From positions 1 to 60,485 of the forward strand of contig JAFGTP010000011.1 of the NCBI GenBank assembly GCA_016934035.1: a stretch of 60,485 bases of DNA, written 5' to 3'. The stretch comes from Fidelibacterota bacterium. GTDB lineage: Bacteria > Fidelibacterota > UBA2242 > JAFGTP01. The notes beneath the pieces are model-generated. The model ran no database searches. It was not told the DNA's origin and was given only the letters and a program-made list of their open reading frames with translations. The translations under genes were made by a program, and so were the position numbers. Position 1 is the stretch's first letter. Each line of letters begins with the position of its first letter. This document shows positions 46,376-54,065 of the stretch, piece after piece.

Positions 46376-47662
46376 TTGCGATCAATTAAAGACAGATTAA
46401 ATACCTTATATCGTCAATCTGAAACTGAGGCTGAGAAACCGACAGAATTGGAAAAGTCTGCAATTCGGCGCAACCTTGAACGGATGTTTGACCAGAAAGA
46501 TAAAATATTTGCCAAGACTGAAATCGAAAAAAAAGAGATGCAGCCGCTGGAGGGCCTTGTTCCAGGGCAGTGGATCAATACCACTTTCGGGGATATTTTT
46601 CGAGCGGAATTTACTTATAATCTGGATGAACTTTACGGCAACCTGGATATGCGGCAAATTTTCGAAATCTCTGCTTCGTCTATTGCTGAAAATTTCAAAC
46701 TGGAAGACATGCACAAGATGGAGTCAATCCTCTTCATCGATACTGAAACAACCGGATTAGCCGGCGGATCGGGAACTGTGGCCTTCATGATCGGACTTGG
46801 CTGGGTGGAAGACAATAGTTTTGTGGTGCATCAGTATTTTATATCACAATTGAACCACGAAGAAGGAATGCTGGAATACATTGCCAGATTTGCAGAAAAT
46901 TTCACCTGCCTGGCCTCTTTCAATGGAAAATCCTATGATGTACCGTTGCTCAACAGTCGCTATATCATGAACAGGTTGGTTCCGGTTTTTGAAGATTTCG
47001 ACCATATTGATTTACTTCATCCTTCCAGAGCATTATGGAAATATTCATTGCGGGATTGCAAACTCAAAACTCTCGAAGCGGAATTAATGGGGCTCTATCG
47101 CGATGGCGATATTCCTGGTGAGTTGATTCCACAGGTTTATTTTGAATATCTGGAGTCTGGTTTGGTTGATAGAATCGAGCAGGTATTTTTTCACAATCGG
47201 TTCGATATCGTGACAATGCTGGGGGTTTTACTGTTGATCATGCAATCGGTCCAGACTGTTGTCCCCGATCGGGACCCGCTCAAGGACTACGCCAAAGGAC
47301 GGATTTTCCAGAAAAAAAAGGACATCGAACGTTCAATTCAGCATTTTAAAAACGTGCTCCATTCCAATATCACTATTTCTCGCAGAATTGTTACCCTGCT
47401 GGAACTGGCAGCTCTTTACAAAAAGGAAAAAATGTTCGATAAAGCAGTAGAACTCTGGCGTCAAACCATTGAAATTGATTACTCCTATTCCGCTTTGGTA
47501 GAATTGGCGATCTATTACGAGCACTTTGAAAAAAATGGTGATAAAGCACTGGAAATGGCGCAAAAAGCACAGGCGGGACTGGGCGGTTACAAATACAAAG
47601 AACAAGCAGAAATTGAAAAGCGAATAAATCGATTGAAACGCAAAGTTGCGAAGACTAAATAG
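46376..47662 (+). CDS. mrfB: MrfB/YprB-like DEDD exonuclease with TPR tail
   Basis: 428 aa from a TTG at 46376 (AAAGGA 7 bases upstream; a GTG at 46358 lacks a site). RNase H-fold exonuclease: LFIDTETTGLAGGSGTVAFMIGLG carries the first Asp-Glu pair near residue 121, ASFNGKSYDVPLLNSR the second Asp, and FHNRFDIVTMLGVL the last. The C-terminal 120 residues are TPR-like helices (EMFDKAVELWRQTIEID-like repeats). In Bacillus subtilis YprB (MrfB) works with the helicase YprA (MrfA) in mitomycin-C damage repair; here the helicase gene follows 82 bases later in the same direction. Confidence 0.88.
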   Translation: MRSIKDRLNTLYRQSETEAEKPTELEKSAIRRNLERMFDQKDKIFAKTEIEKKEMQPLEGLVPGQWINTTFGDIFRAEFTYNLDELYGNLDMRQIFEISASSIAENFKLEDMHKMESILFIDTETTGLAGGSGTVAFMIGLGWVEDNSFVVHQYFISQLNHEEGMLEYIARFAENFTCLASFNGKSYDVPLLNSRYIMNRLVPVFEDFDHIDLLHPSRALWKYSLRDCKLKTLEAELMGLYRDGDIPGELIPQVYFEYLESGLVDRIEQVFFHNRFDIVTMLGVLLLIMQSVQTVVPDRDPLKDYAKGRIFQKKKDIERSIQHFKNVLHSNITISRRIVTLLELAALYKKEKMFDKAVELWRQTIEIDYSYSALVELAIYYEHFEKNGDKALEMAQKAQAGLGGYKYKEQAEIEKRINRLKRKVAKTK

Positions 47663-47730
47663 CCACAGATTAATGTAAATAAGCACAGATGATAATTTTT
47701 GAACACTCCGTATACTCTGTGTCTCTGTTG
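47663..47730. repeat. CACAGA-type repeat cluster between mrfB and mrfA
   Basis: CCACAGAT (47663-47670), GCACAGAT (47683-47690) and CTCTGTGTCTCTG (from 47715) fill the gap between the two repair genes, the same words as upstream of mrfB. Confidence 0.45.
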
Positions 47731-47744
47731 CAAAAGGAACTTAA

Positions 47745-50171
47745 ATGAACAAGATTGAAAGCATTCTCGACCAAAATAAAAAACTCAGCAAGAACATCGA
47801 ATTTGTCTATGACATTCAGGGAAGTGATGGCGAGTATTCCGATATACCGGAAACCATTTCACCCAAACTCAAAGAAGCCCTGCAAAATCGTGGCATCTCC
47901 AAACTTTACTCTCATCAGGCGGAAGCGTGGCGACTTTCCCAGGAAAAGAAACATTTTGCAGTAGTGACACCGACGGCATCAGGAAAAACCCTGACCTACA
48001 ATATTCCGGTTTTGGTAGAGATCATGAAGGACAAAAGTTCCAAAGCCATGTACATTTTCCCAACCAAAGCGTTGAGCCAGGACCAGATGAATGAATTGCA
48101 TGAGTTGGTGGAATTGCTGGAAGAAGATATTAAAGTTTTTACCTTTGATGGTGATACGCCGGCGGACGCCCGCAAAGCCATTCGCAAGCAGGGCAACATC
48201 ATCGTTACCAATCCGGACATGTTGCACCAGGGAATCATGCCGCATCACACCAAGTGGATGCAATTTTTCCAAAATCTCAAATATGTGGTGATCGATGAAA
48301 TGCACATATACCGTGGCGTATTTGGTTCGCATTTGACTAATGTTTTGCGAAGGTTGAAGCGTATTTGCAAATTCTATCGCTCTGATCCGCAATTCATCTT
48401 TTGTTCTGCCACAATTGCCAATCCTCAGAGACATGCAGAAAAATTGTTGGAGGACAAAGTATATCTCATCGACAAATCCGGTGCGCCGGTTAGTCCGAAG
48501 AAAATCATATTTTATAATCCACCGGTGATCAATTATGATCTGGGAATTCGCGCCAGTTACATTGGAGAAGCCAAAAAAGTTACGCATCATTTGATCAAAA
48601 ATGGCATTCAGACTATCGTGTTTGCTTTATCGAGATTAAATGTGGAAGTGCTGACCAAATACCTGAAAGATTATTTTGAGAATGATCGTGAATCTATGGC
48701 TGAGCTTGAAAAAATCGCCGGCTACCGGGGCGGATATTTGCCAAAACGTCGTCGTGAAATCGAAAAAGGGGTCCGTGAAGGGACCATCAAAGGTATCATT
48801 TCAACAAATGCTTTGGAACTGGGTATTGATATCGGTTCTCTGGATGCCGCAGTGCTGGCAGGTTATCCGGGAACAATCGCAAGCACGTGGCAGCAGATTG
48901 GGCGAGCAGGTAGAAGAGGGAAGACCGCCATTGGGATTTTTATCGCCAGTTCCAGCCCCATCGACCAGTTTCTGATCAAGAACCCACAATATTTTTTGGG
49001 TGGTTCACCGGAACACGCGCGCATTAATCCTGACAATCTCATGATTCTGATTGATCATATCAAATGTTCATCCTTTGAATTGCCTTTTGAAGAAGGGGAG
49101 AAGTTCGGCAATGTGGAATGGGAAGATCTGGAAGAAATGCTGAAATTTCTCACTGAGGGTGGAATATTGCATAAGAGTGGCAATCGCTATTTCTGGTCGG
49201 AAGATGTTTATCCGGCTGGGGCGGTGAATTTGCGTCAGATTCCCAAAGGAAATTTCGTTGTGGTGAACACCGATAAAGATAATAAGATCATTGCGGAAGT
49301 GGATTACTCAGCTGCAGCGATGACCATCTATCCTGAAGCGATTTATATGGAATCCGGCCAACAATATATCGTTGATGAATTGGATTGGGAAGGCCGCAAA
49401 GCCTATGTCCGCAAAACTGATTCAGATTATTTCACCGATTCTATCGATTATACCAATGCCAAGGTCCTTTCAGAAGATGAAAAACGGAAATCCCGTCATG
49501 AAGATGTGTTCATGGGTGAAGTCCAGGTTGTGACACGGGTTGTGGGCTACAAAAAGATCAAATTTTACACCAATGAAAATACAGGCTACGGTAAAATCAA
49601 TCTTCCTGATCTCGAAATGGTGACATCGGCATATTGGTTTACTATCCCGCAGCATATCATTGAGACATTACCCTACAGCAAAGCCGATTGTGTAGATGGA
49701 ATAATGGGCATCAGCAAAGCAATGCATTATGTGGCAGCGATGATCCTTATGAGTGATTCTTATGATATTCACAATTCAGTTGGTGATAAAAGTTTTGAGT
49801 GGTTCGCCATGAATAAAATCACTGAGCGTGGCATCTACACACCGGAATTGCCAGGAAAACCGTCTGTGAAAATCAATCCTGAAGATCTGACTAATTTTCA
49901 GCCAACCATTTTTATCTATGATAATTATCCCGGTGGAATCGGATTTTCACCGTTATTGTTTGATTCTCATGAGCAATTGGTAGAAAACACAAAAAAATTA
50001 ATTGAAACCTGTCCCTGTGAAAATGGCTGTCCGTCCTGCGTTGGTCCGGCATCAGAAGTTGGTATGAACTCTAAACAAATCGCGCTGGACATTCTCAAAA
50101 TGCTGGTATCAAAAGCCATTACTAAAGAGGAAAAGAAACATCTGGATGGCAGTAAGTATTATTTGAATTAA
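47745..50171 (+). CDS. mrfA: MrfA/YprA-like DEXH helicase with DUF1998
   Basis: 808-aa superfamily 2 helicase. Walker A TPTASGKTLTYN (about 74-85), VVIDEMHIYRG as the DEXH box near 183, FCSATIANP motif III, and STNALELGIDIGSLDAAVLAGYPG with QQIGRAGRRG (motifs V and VI). The C-terminal DUF1998 region ends in CPCENGCPSCVGP near 755-770, the four-Cys metal site essential in Bacillus MrfA. Together with the upstream exonuclease it forms an excision-repair-like pair for interstrand crosslinks or bulky damage, by homology. Confidence 0.94.
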   Translation: MNKIESILDQNKKLSKNIEFVYDIQGSDGEYSDIPETISPKLKEALQNRGISKLYSHQAEAWRLSQEKKHFAVVTPTASGKTLTYNIPVLVEIMKDKSSKAMYIFPTKALSQDQMNELHELVELLEEDIKVFTFDGDTPADARKAIRKQGNIIVTNPDMLHQGIMPHHTKWMQFFQNLKYVVIDEMHIYRGVFGSHLTNVLRRLKRICKFYRSDPQFIFCSATIANPQRHAEKLLEDKVYLIDKSGAPVSPKKIIFYNPPVINYDLGIRASYIGEAKKVTHHLIKNGIQTIVFALSRLNVEVLTKYLKDYFENDRESMAELEKIAGYRGGYLPKRRREIEKGVREGTIKGIISTNALELGIDIGSLDAAVLAGYPGTIASTWQQIGRAGRRGKTAIGIFIASSSPIDQFLIKNPQYFLGGSPEHARINPDNLMILIDHIKCSSFELPFEEGEKFGNVEWEDLEEMLKFLTEGGILHKSGNRYFWSEDVYPAGAVNLRQIPKGNFVVVNTDKDNKIIAEVDYSAAAMTIYPEAIYMESGQQYIVDELDWEGRKAYVRKTDSDYFTDSIDYTNAKVLSEDEKRKSRHEDVFMGEVQVVTRVVGYKKIKFYTNENTGYGKINLPDLEMVTSAYWFTIPQHIIETLPYSKADCVDGIMGISKAMHYVAAMILMSDSYDIHNSVGDKSFEWFAMNKITERGIYTPELPGKPSVKINPEDLTNFQPTIFIYDNYPGGIGFSPLLFDSHEQLVENTKKLIETCPCENGCPSCVGPASEVGMNSKQIALDILKMLVSKAITKEEKKHLDGSKYYLN

Positions 50172-50177
50172 AGGATC

Positions 50178-50260
50178 AACCTTACGAAGATTTTCATTAT
50201 TATTAGTGTGAAAGGCTTACAAATTTTTGCATTCCATTTATCTAGAATCTTCGGAAGGTT
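50178..50260. repeat. Inverted repeat element
   Basis: AACCTTACGAAGATT (50178-50192) and AATCTTCGGAAGGTT (50246-50260) are inverted with one mismatch, separated by 53 bases. The same 15-mer occurs again at 52836-52850. Looks like the end of a small mobile or rearranged segment, or an mRNA structure after mrfA. Confidence 0.5.
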
Positions 50261-50288
50261 TTATTGAAGTGATTTAACTGGAGATAAC

Positions 50289-50450
50289 ATGTTAATAATA
50301 AATGAAATTGATAGTGAACATGATAATATTGAACAAGACCAATTGGAAAATGAAGAAGATCTCAAGGCTTTTGAAGAACGAGAAAATGGACCTACTGTAC
50401 CTTTTGATAAAGTACTTGAGGAACTGAAAATTAAAGGCAAATTAAAATAA
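50289..50450 (+). CDS. Small acidic protein, antitoxin-like
   Basis: 53 aa with GGAG 6 bases before the ATG. Highly acidic N-half (DSEHDNIEQDQLENEED), then FEERENGPTVPFDKVLEEL and a basic tail KIKGKLK. The ending resembles C-termini of RelB/Phd-type antitoxins ('PFDxVLxxLGL'), but no toxin gene lies beside it. It is a probable orphan antitoxin or remnant; evidence is limited to the ribosome site and the tail. Confidence 0.45.
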   Translation: MLIINEIDSEHDNIEQDQLENEEDLKAFEERENGPTVPFDKVLEELKIKGKLK

Positions 50451-50479
50451 ATAGTGATAGACTAAATATTGAGAGGAAA

Positions 50480-51172
50480 ATGACAAAAAACATCCAGTCA
50501 GAAGCAGAATTTAAAAAAGAACAGATGATCAAAAAAGGCCGGAAATTAGGGCTGAAATTTTCAATCGATGATGGAACTATGGATGGTGGATACGAGGTTG
50601 TTACTTGTAATAAACGGTTGCTTGATGTTGATAAAAATGGTCGATTGGTTTTCAGACAGGAAGAAACGCCAAAACTAATCTGGACATTGATAATGACGTT
50701 TTTAGGAGCATTGGTTCCCGGTGCCATGTTTCTGGAAGATAATATCAAAATGAAAATAATGGCTGTCGGTATTTTTTTGGCGTTTCAAACTGGTGCGATT
50801 TTGACTGTGAATGTAGGAAGGCCTGAAATAAGAATTTTCGATAAACCTAATAAAAAATATTGGATTCGCAAACCCAATCATATTTTCACTATACTTTTCA
50901 GAAAGTCCAGAGTTGATGTCGCTGATCTGAGTAAAGTCACTGGTATAAAACTATCATCCTTTACTGCCAAAAGATGGGACATGGAATGGTTCGGTTCTGA
51001 TGAAAACAGGTTCAGGCGTCAATCCCTGATGAGATATGAAAATTACAGACTGACTTTGGTAATGTCACACAGCGAACCGATTACAATCTATGATTGGTAT
51101 GAAATGGACCATGCAATGGAAACTGGTGAAAAAATCGCTGAATATTTGGGAGTAGAATTTGATGTGGAGTAA
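50480..51172 (+). CDS. Hypothetical protein with two membrane helices
   Basis: 230 aa. A cytosolic N-part of about 70 residues, then two adjacent hydrophobic segments (WTLIMTFLGALVPGAMFL, about 73-90; MAVGIFLAFQTGAILTV, about 98-115), then about 115 cytosolic residues with DVADLSKVTGIKLSSF and a Trp/Arg-rich stretch. Family not recognised. GAGAGGA precedes the ATG. It lies in the accessory patch between the inverted repeat and the broken FISUMP gene. Confidence 0.65.
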   Translation: MTKNIQSEAEFKKEQMIKKGRKLGLKFSIDDGTMDGGYEVVTCNKRLLDVDKNGRLVFRQEETPKLIWTLIMTFLGALVPGAMFLEDNIKMKIMAVGIFLAFQTGAILTVNVGRPEIRIFDKPNKKYWIRKPNHIFTILFRKSRVDVADLSKVTGIKLSSFTAKRWDMEWFGSDENRFRRQSLMRYENYRLTLVMSHSEPITIYDWYEMDHAMETGEKIAEYLGVEFDVE

Positions 51173-51297
51173 ATTGACTGCATCAATATTTTTATGAATA
51201 TAGTTAATTCATTCTATAAAATAAATGTGATAAATATCATAAAAGTTTAACTGATTTTCATTAATTTATTCCGGCACAGAATTTAAAAAAGGAAGCA

Positions 51298-52575
51298 ATG
51301 AAAATGAGAAGAACCGGCAAACTACTATTCATACTTTTAATGTTAACAGGCACCATCTTCGCCTCAGATTCCCTCACAGTCTATGGCCGAATCATCGACA
51401 CATCCGATGTCGGAATTGCCGATGCAAAGATCATTACAGAAGATGGTGTAGTTACTTTTTCTGATAAAGATGGAAACTACATGATCAATATTTCTAAAGA
51501 TTATGTGCCAATCGATCATCAGGATGTTGTTGTGAATACCATTTCTGATTATTCTGTGAAAATCTACAATCTTCTTGGTCAAAAAGTGTTTGATGAAAAA
51601 TATCGACAGTCTGATTTTACGCAATTTGCCTGGAATGGCGTGAATGAAAAGGGCGAGTTGGTTTCATCGGGGATTTACTTCAGTATTCTGGAATCGGACA
51701 ATCAAACCATTGCCAGAAACAAGATCACGATTGTTGGTCAGGAAGTATTGAATAAAAGGCCTTTTGTGTATGCCTCAATCCAGAAAATAAATATTCCAAA
51801 CCTTTCAAAAGTATCGGACTATAATTATGATACATAACTCTCACTGGAAGGAGAAAACTTTACAGATATTTCAGTTTATCGATTGAGAATTGAATATAAT
51901 GGCAATAACGACAATGCCGCTGAAGCCGAAGATATTGTACTGAATACCTATGAGATAGATTATATATATGATATTGACCAAAACTGATACAAAGCAGTAA
52001 AAATCGGTGATCGGTGGTGGATGGCAGAGAACCTGAAAGTCACCCACTACCGCAATGGTGATCCAATCTCAAATGTCACAGATAATAGTGAATGGGAAAA
52101 TCTATCTCCAAGTGTCTATTGCTATTATGACAATAGTGATAGTCTGAGACAGATCTATGGTGCATTATACAATTGGTATACTTGTGTTGATGAAAGAAAT
52201 ATCGCTCCTGAAGGTTGGTATGTGCCTACTGATGAAGAGTGGGAAGAACTGGCACAATATATCAGTGATCAGAATGGAGGATATAGCAAGAGTAGAGATG
52301 ACTGGGATGATGTAGGAACCCACCTGAAATCAACCTCAGGCTGGAACTCAGGCGGAAACGGTACCGATGACTATGGCTTTTCCGGTTTGCCGGCGGGTTA
52401 TCGTGATACAAATGGTTCTTACTACTCTATGGGTGACCGCGCCCACTTCTGGTCGGCTACAGAGTACTCTAGTCGAGACGCATGGCGCCGCGCCCTGGAC
52501 TGCTATTACGCTAACTTCTACCGGGGCTTCAACCGTAAGGGACGCGGTTTTTCAGTGCGCTGCGTGAGGGATTAG
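51298..52575 (+). pseudogene. FISUMP (Fib_succ_major) surface protein gene broken by two in-frame stops
   Basis: One frame continues from ATG 51298 (AGGAAG upstream) to 52575 except for TAA at 51835-51837 and TGA near 51988. Order: signal peptide (ending TIFAS), CarboxypepD-reg-like module (LTVYGRIIDTSDVGIADAKI), a FlgD/T9SS-like Ig domain (SVKIYNLLGQKVFDEKY ... VSSGIYFSILES) placed unusually in the middle, a linker (SLEGENFTDISVYRLRIEY), then the FISUMP domain beginning DIDQN-stop-YKAVKIGDRWWMAENLKV and ending GFSVRCVRD. Intact members read a sense codon (usually Val) at the TGA, so it is a true nonsense codon, not selenocysteine. The ATG at 52021 is the internal WWMAENL Met, so the distal half has no proper start. 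Confidence 0.85.
52468..52575 (+). other. Variable-repeat-like C-terminal coding segment of the FISUMP domain
   Basis: After WSATEYSS the codons read GAC, CGC, CGC, GCC, GAC, TGC, TAT, TAC, AAC, TTC, TAC, GGC, TTC, AAC, CGT at alternating positions, with constant ones between. Nearly all are NNC or NNT, the pattern produced when AAC/AAT codons of a template are randomised at A. A GC-rich constant tail (GFSVRCVRD) and a short GGGG/CCCC hairpin (52592-52611) follow. No template repeat or reverse transcriptase is in the window. Confidence 0.45.
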
Positions 52576-52833
52576 TCTATTTGACTATTTTGGGGTCTAG
52601 GGCGGAGCCCCAGTGAATTTTTTTGACATGTAGGACTTGTTTAATGATTTCGCCGGTAGTGGAAATCATTGTCTTTAAGTTTTTATCAAATAATCCTACC
52701 AGTTTATTTGATAAACAATTTGAAAAATTGTCCTGCAACCGGGATTTTTCCTGGAAAAGGTGATAAAACCCTTTCCGATGATTTTCTTACCAGGTTATGT
52801 GATGAACAAGAGGGATTTGCATTTACTGATATA

Positions 52834-52852
52834 GGAATCTTCGGAAGGTTCC
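52834..52852. repeat. Palindromic copy of the 15-mer seen at 50246
   Basis: GGAATCTTCGGAAGGTTCC is palindromic apart from a central base and one mismatched pair; its inner 15 bases equal those at 50246-50260. It sits at the 3' end of dinB. Confidence 0.5.
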
Positions 52853-52855
52853 ATT

Positions 52856-53944
52856 TTACAAATTCAAACATAACTGCTCAAATTCCTTAGTTACTGAAGA
52901 ATTATTGAGATTAGATACAGAAAGCCCAAGCAGACGAATGGGCTTGTCCGGGAACCTGCGAATTTCAAGCAAGCGTTTGGCTAAGGTAAAAAGTTCTTCC
53001 TGGGTATCAATGTAGTTTGATTGTGTTGTTGAATGGGTATTTACAGTGAAGTCATGATATTTGACTTTGAGTGTAAGGGTTTTCCCAAAGACATTGGCCC
53101 GCAGCATTCTGCTCCAGACATCTTCGGAAATCGATTCAATGTGATTGAGTAAAATATCATCATTGACGATATCATTGTAAAAAGTAGCTTCAGCTCCAAT
53201 GGATTTACGGATCCTGGAGGGTTCCACCGGCCGATTATCCTGACCTCTGACAACATTGTAGTAATAAATTCCGGTTTTCCCGAAATGTCTGATCAGTTCT
53301 TCAAGGGATATTCGTCTGAGGTCAGCTCCAATATAAATCCCCAGATTATTCATTTTCTGGGCGGTGACTTTGCCGACGCCGAAGAATTTGTGAATGGGCA
53401 ATTCACACAAAAACGTGTCTACTTCTTCGGGTTTGATCAAATACATGCCATTGGGTTTATTGATATCCGACGCAATTTTTGCCAGAAATTTATTGATTGA
53501 AATACCGGCCGATGCAGTAAGATTTGTCTGGTCCATTATTTTATCACGAATTTCCTGGGCAATATGGGTGGCGGACTTCAGGTTTTTTTTGTTGATGGTG
53601 ACATCGAGGAAGGCTTCGTCAAGAGACAGCGGTTCGATCAGGTCTGTGTATTCGCTGAAAATCCGGTGGATCTGGACGGAGATTTGTTTATAGATGTGAA
53701 ATCGGGGTTTCAGAAAAATGAGGTCCGGGCATTTGCGAATAGCTAAGACCGAAGGCATGGCTGACCGAACACCATATTCCCGCGCTTCATAGCTGGCGGC
53801 AGCAATGACGCCGCGCTTGCTGGGACTGCCGACGGCTACGGGCTTCCCCCTGTATTGCGGATGGTCACGCTGTTCTACAGAAGCATAGAAGGCGTCCATG
53901 TCAATGTGAATGATTTTGCGACAGGGTTCTTTGATCTCTTTCAT
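52856..53944 (-). CDS. dinB: DNA polymerase IV
   Basis: 362-aa Y-family translesion polymerase. Start at 53944, giving the usual length; the longer frame to 54106 would read through the neighbour's terminator. HIDMDAFYASVEQRDHP (Asp15, Asp17 metal ligands), AAASYEAREYGVRSAMP, PLSLDEAFLDVT (Asp109, Glu110), GISINKFLAKIASDINKPNG, FFGVGKVTAQKM (helix-hairpin-helix) and a little-finger domain are present. The C-terminus lacks a clear clamp-binding QxxLF tail. Monocistronic; no ribosome site is obvious. Confidence 0.95.
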   Translation of the reverse strand: MKEIKEPCRKIIHIDMDAFYASVEQRDHPQYRGKPVAVGSPSKRGVIAAASYEAREYGVRSAMPSVLAIRKCPDLIFLKPRFHIYKQISVQIHRIFSEYTDLIEPLSLDEAFLDVTINKKNLKSATHIAQEIRDKIMDQTNLTASAGISINKFLAKIASDINKPNGMYLIKPEEVDTFLCELPIHKFFGVGKVTAQKMNNLGIYIGADLRRISLEELIRHFGKTGIYYYNVVRGQDNRPVEPSRIRKSIGAEATFYNDIVNDDILLNHIESISEDVWSRMLRANVFGKTLTLKVKYHDFTVNTHSTTQSNYIDTQEELFTLAKRLLEIRRFPDKPIRLLGLSVSNLNNSSVTKEFEQLCLNL

Positions 53945-54000
53945 GATGTGATAATATACAAAAGCCCCGGTGGTTTTGGAAATCTCAGATATTCGGATAT

Positions 54001-54034
54001 AAAAAAAAGCCCCGATAAAAATACCGGGGCTTCG
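54001..54034 (-). terminator. Terminator after the PpiD-like gene
   Basis: Minus strand: AAGCCCCG (54025-54032) pairs with CGGGGCTT (54007-54014), then eight T. Ends the transcript of the peptidyl-prolyl isomerase and separates it from dinB. Confidence 0.9.
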
Positions 54035-54065
54035 TCTAAGTTCATCTATGATAAAATAGAATATT

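Noticed and set aside
50289..50450. Toxin-antitoxin module
   Set aside because: Only an antitoxin-like tail is visible; the next gene (230 aa, membrane) is not a RelE/ParE/PIN-type toxin.
51986..51991. TGA in the FISUMP gene as a second selenocysteine site
   Set aside because: Intact FISUMP proteins usually have Val, not Cys, here; another stop (TAA) lies upstream in the same frame and no hairpin with a GGU loop follows.
52592..52611. GGGG/CCCC hairpin as a terminator of the FISUMP gene
   Set aside because: The stem is only four solid pairs with a long loop; the following T-run is offset. Kept only as context for the variable-repeat idea.
52669..52890. Possible 73-aa gene upstream of dinB's end
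   Set aside because: It overlaps the 3' end of dinB on the other strand, has no ribosome site and runs through the palindromic repeat.
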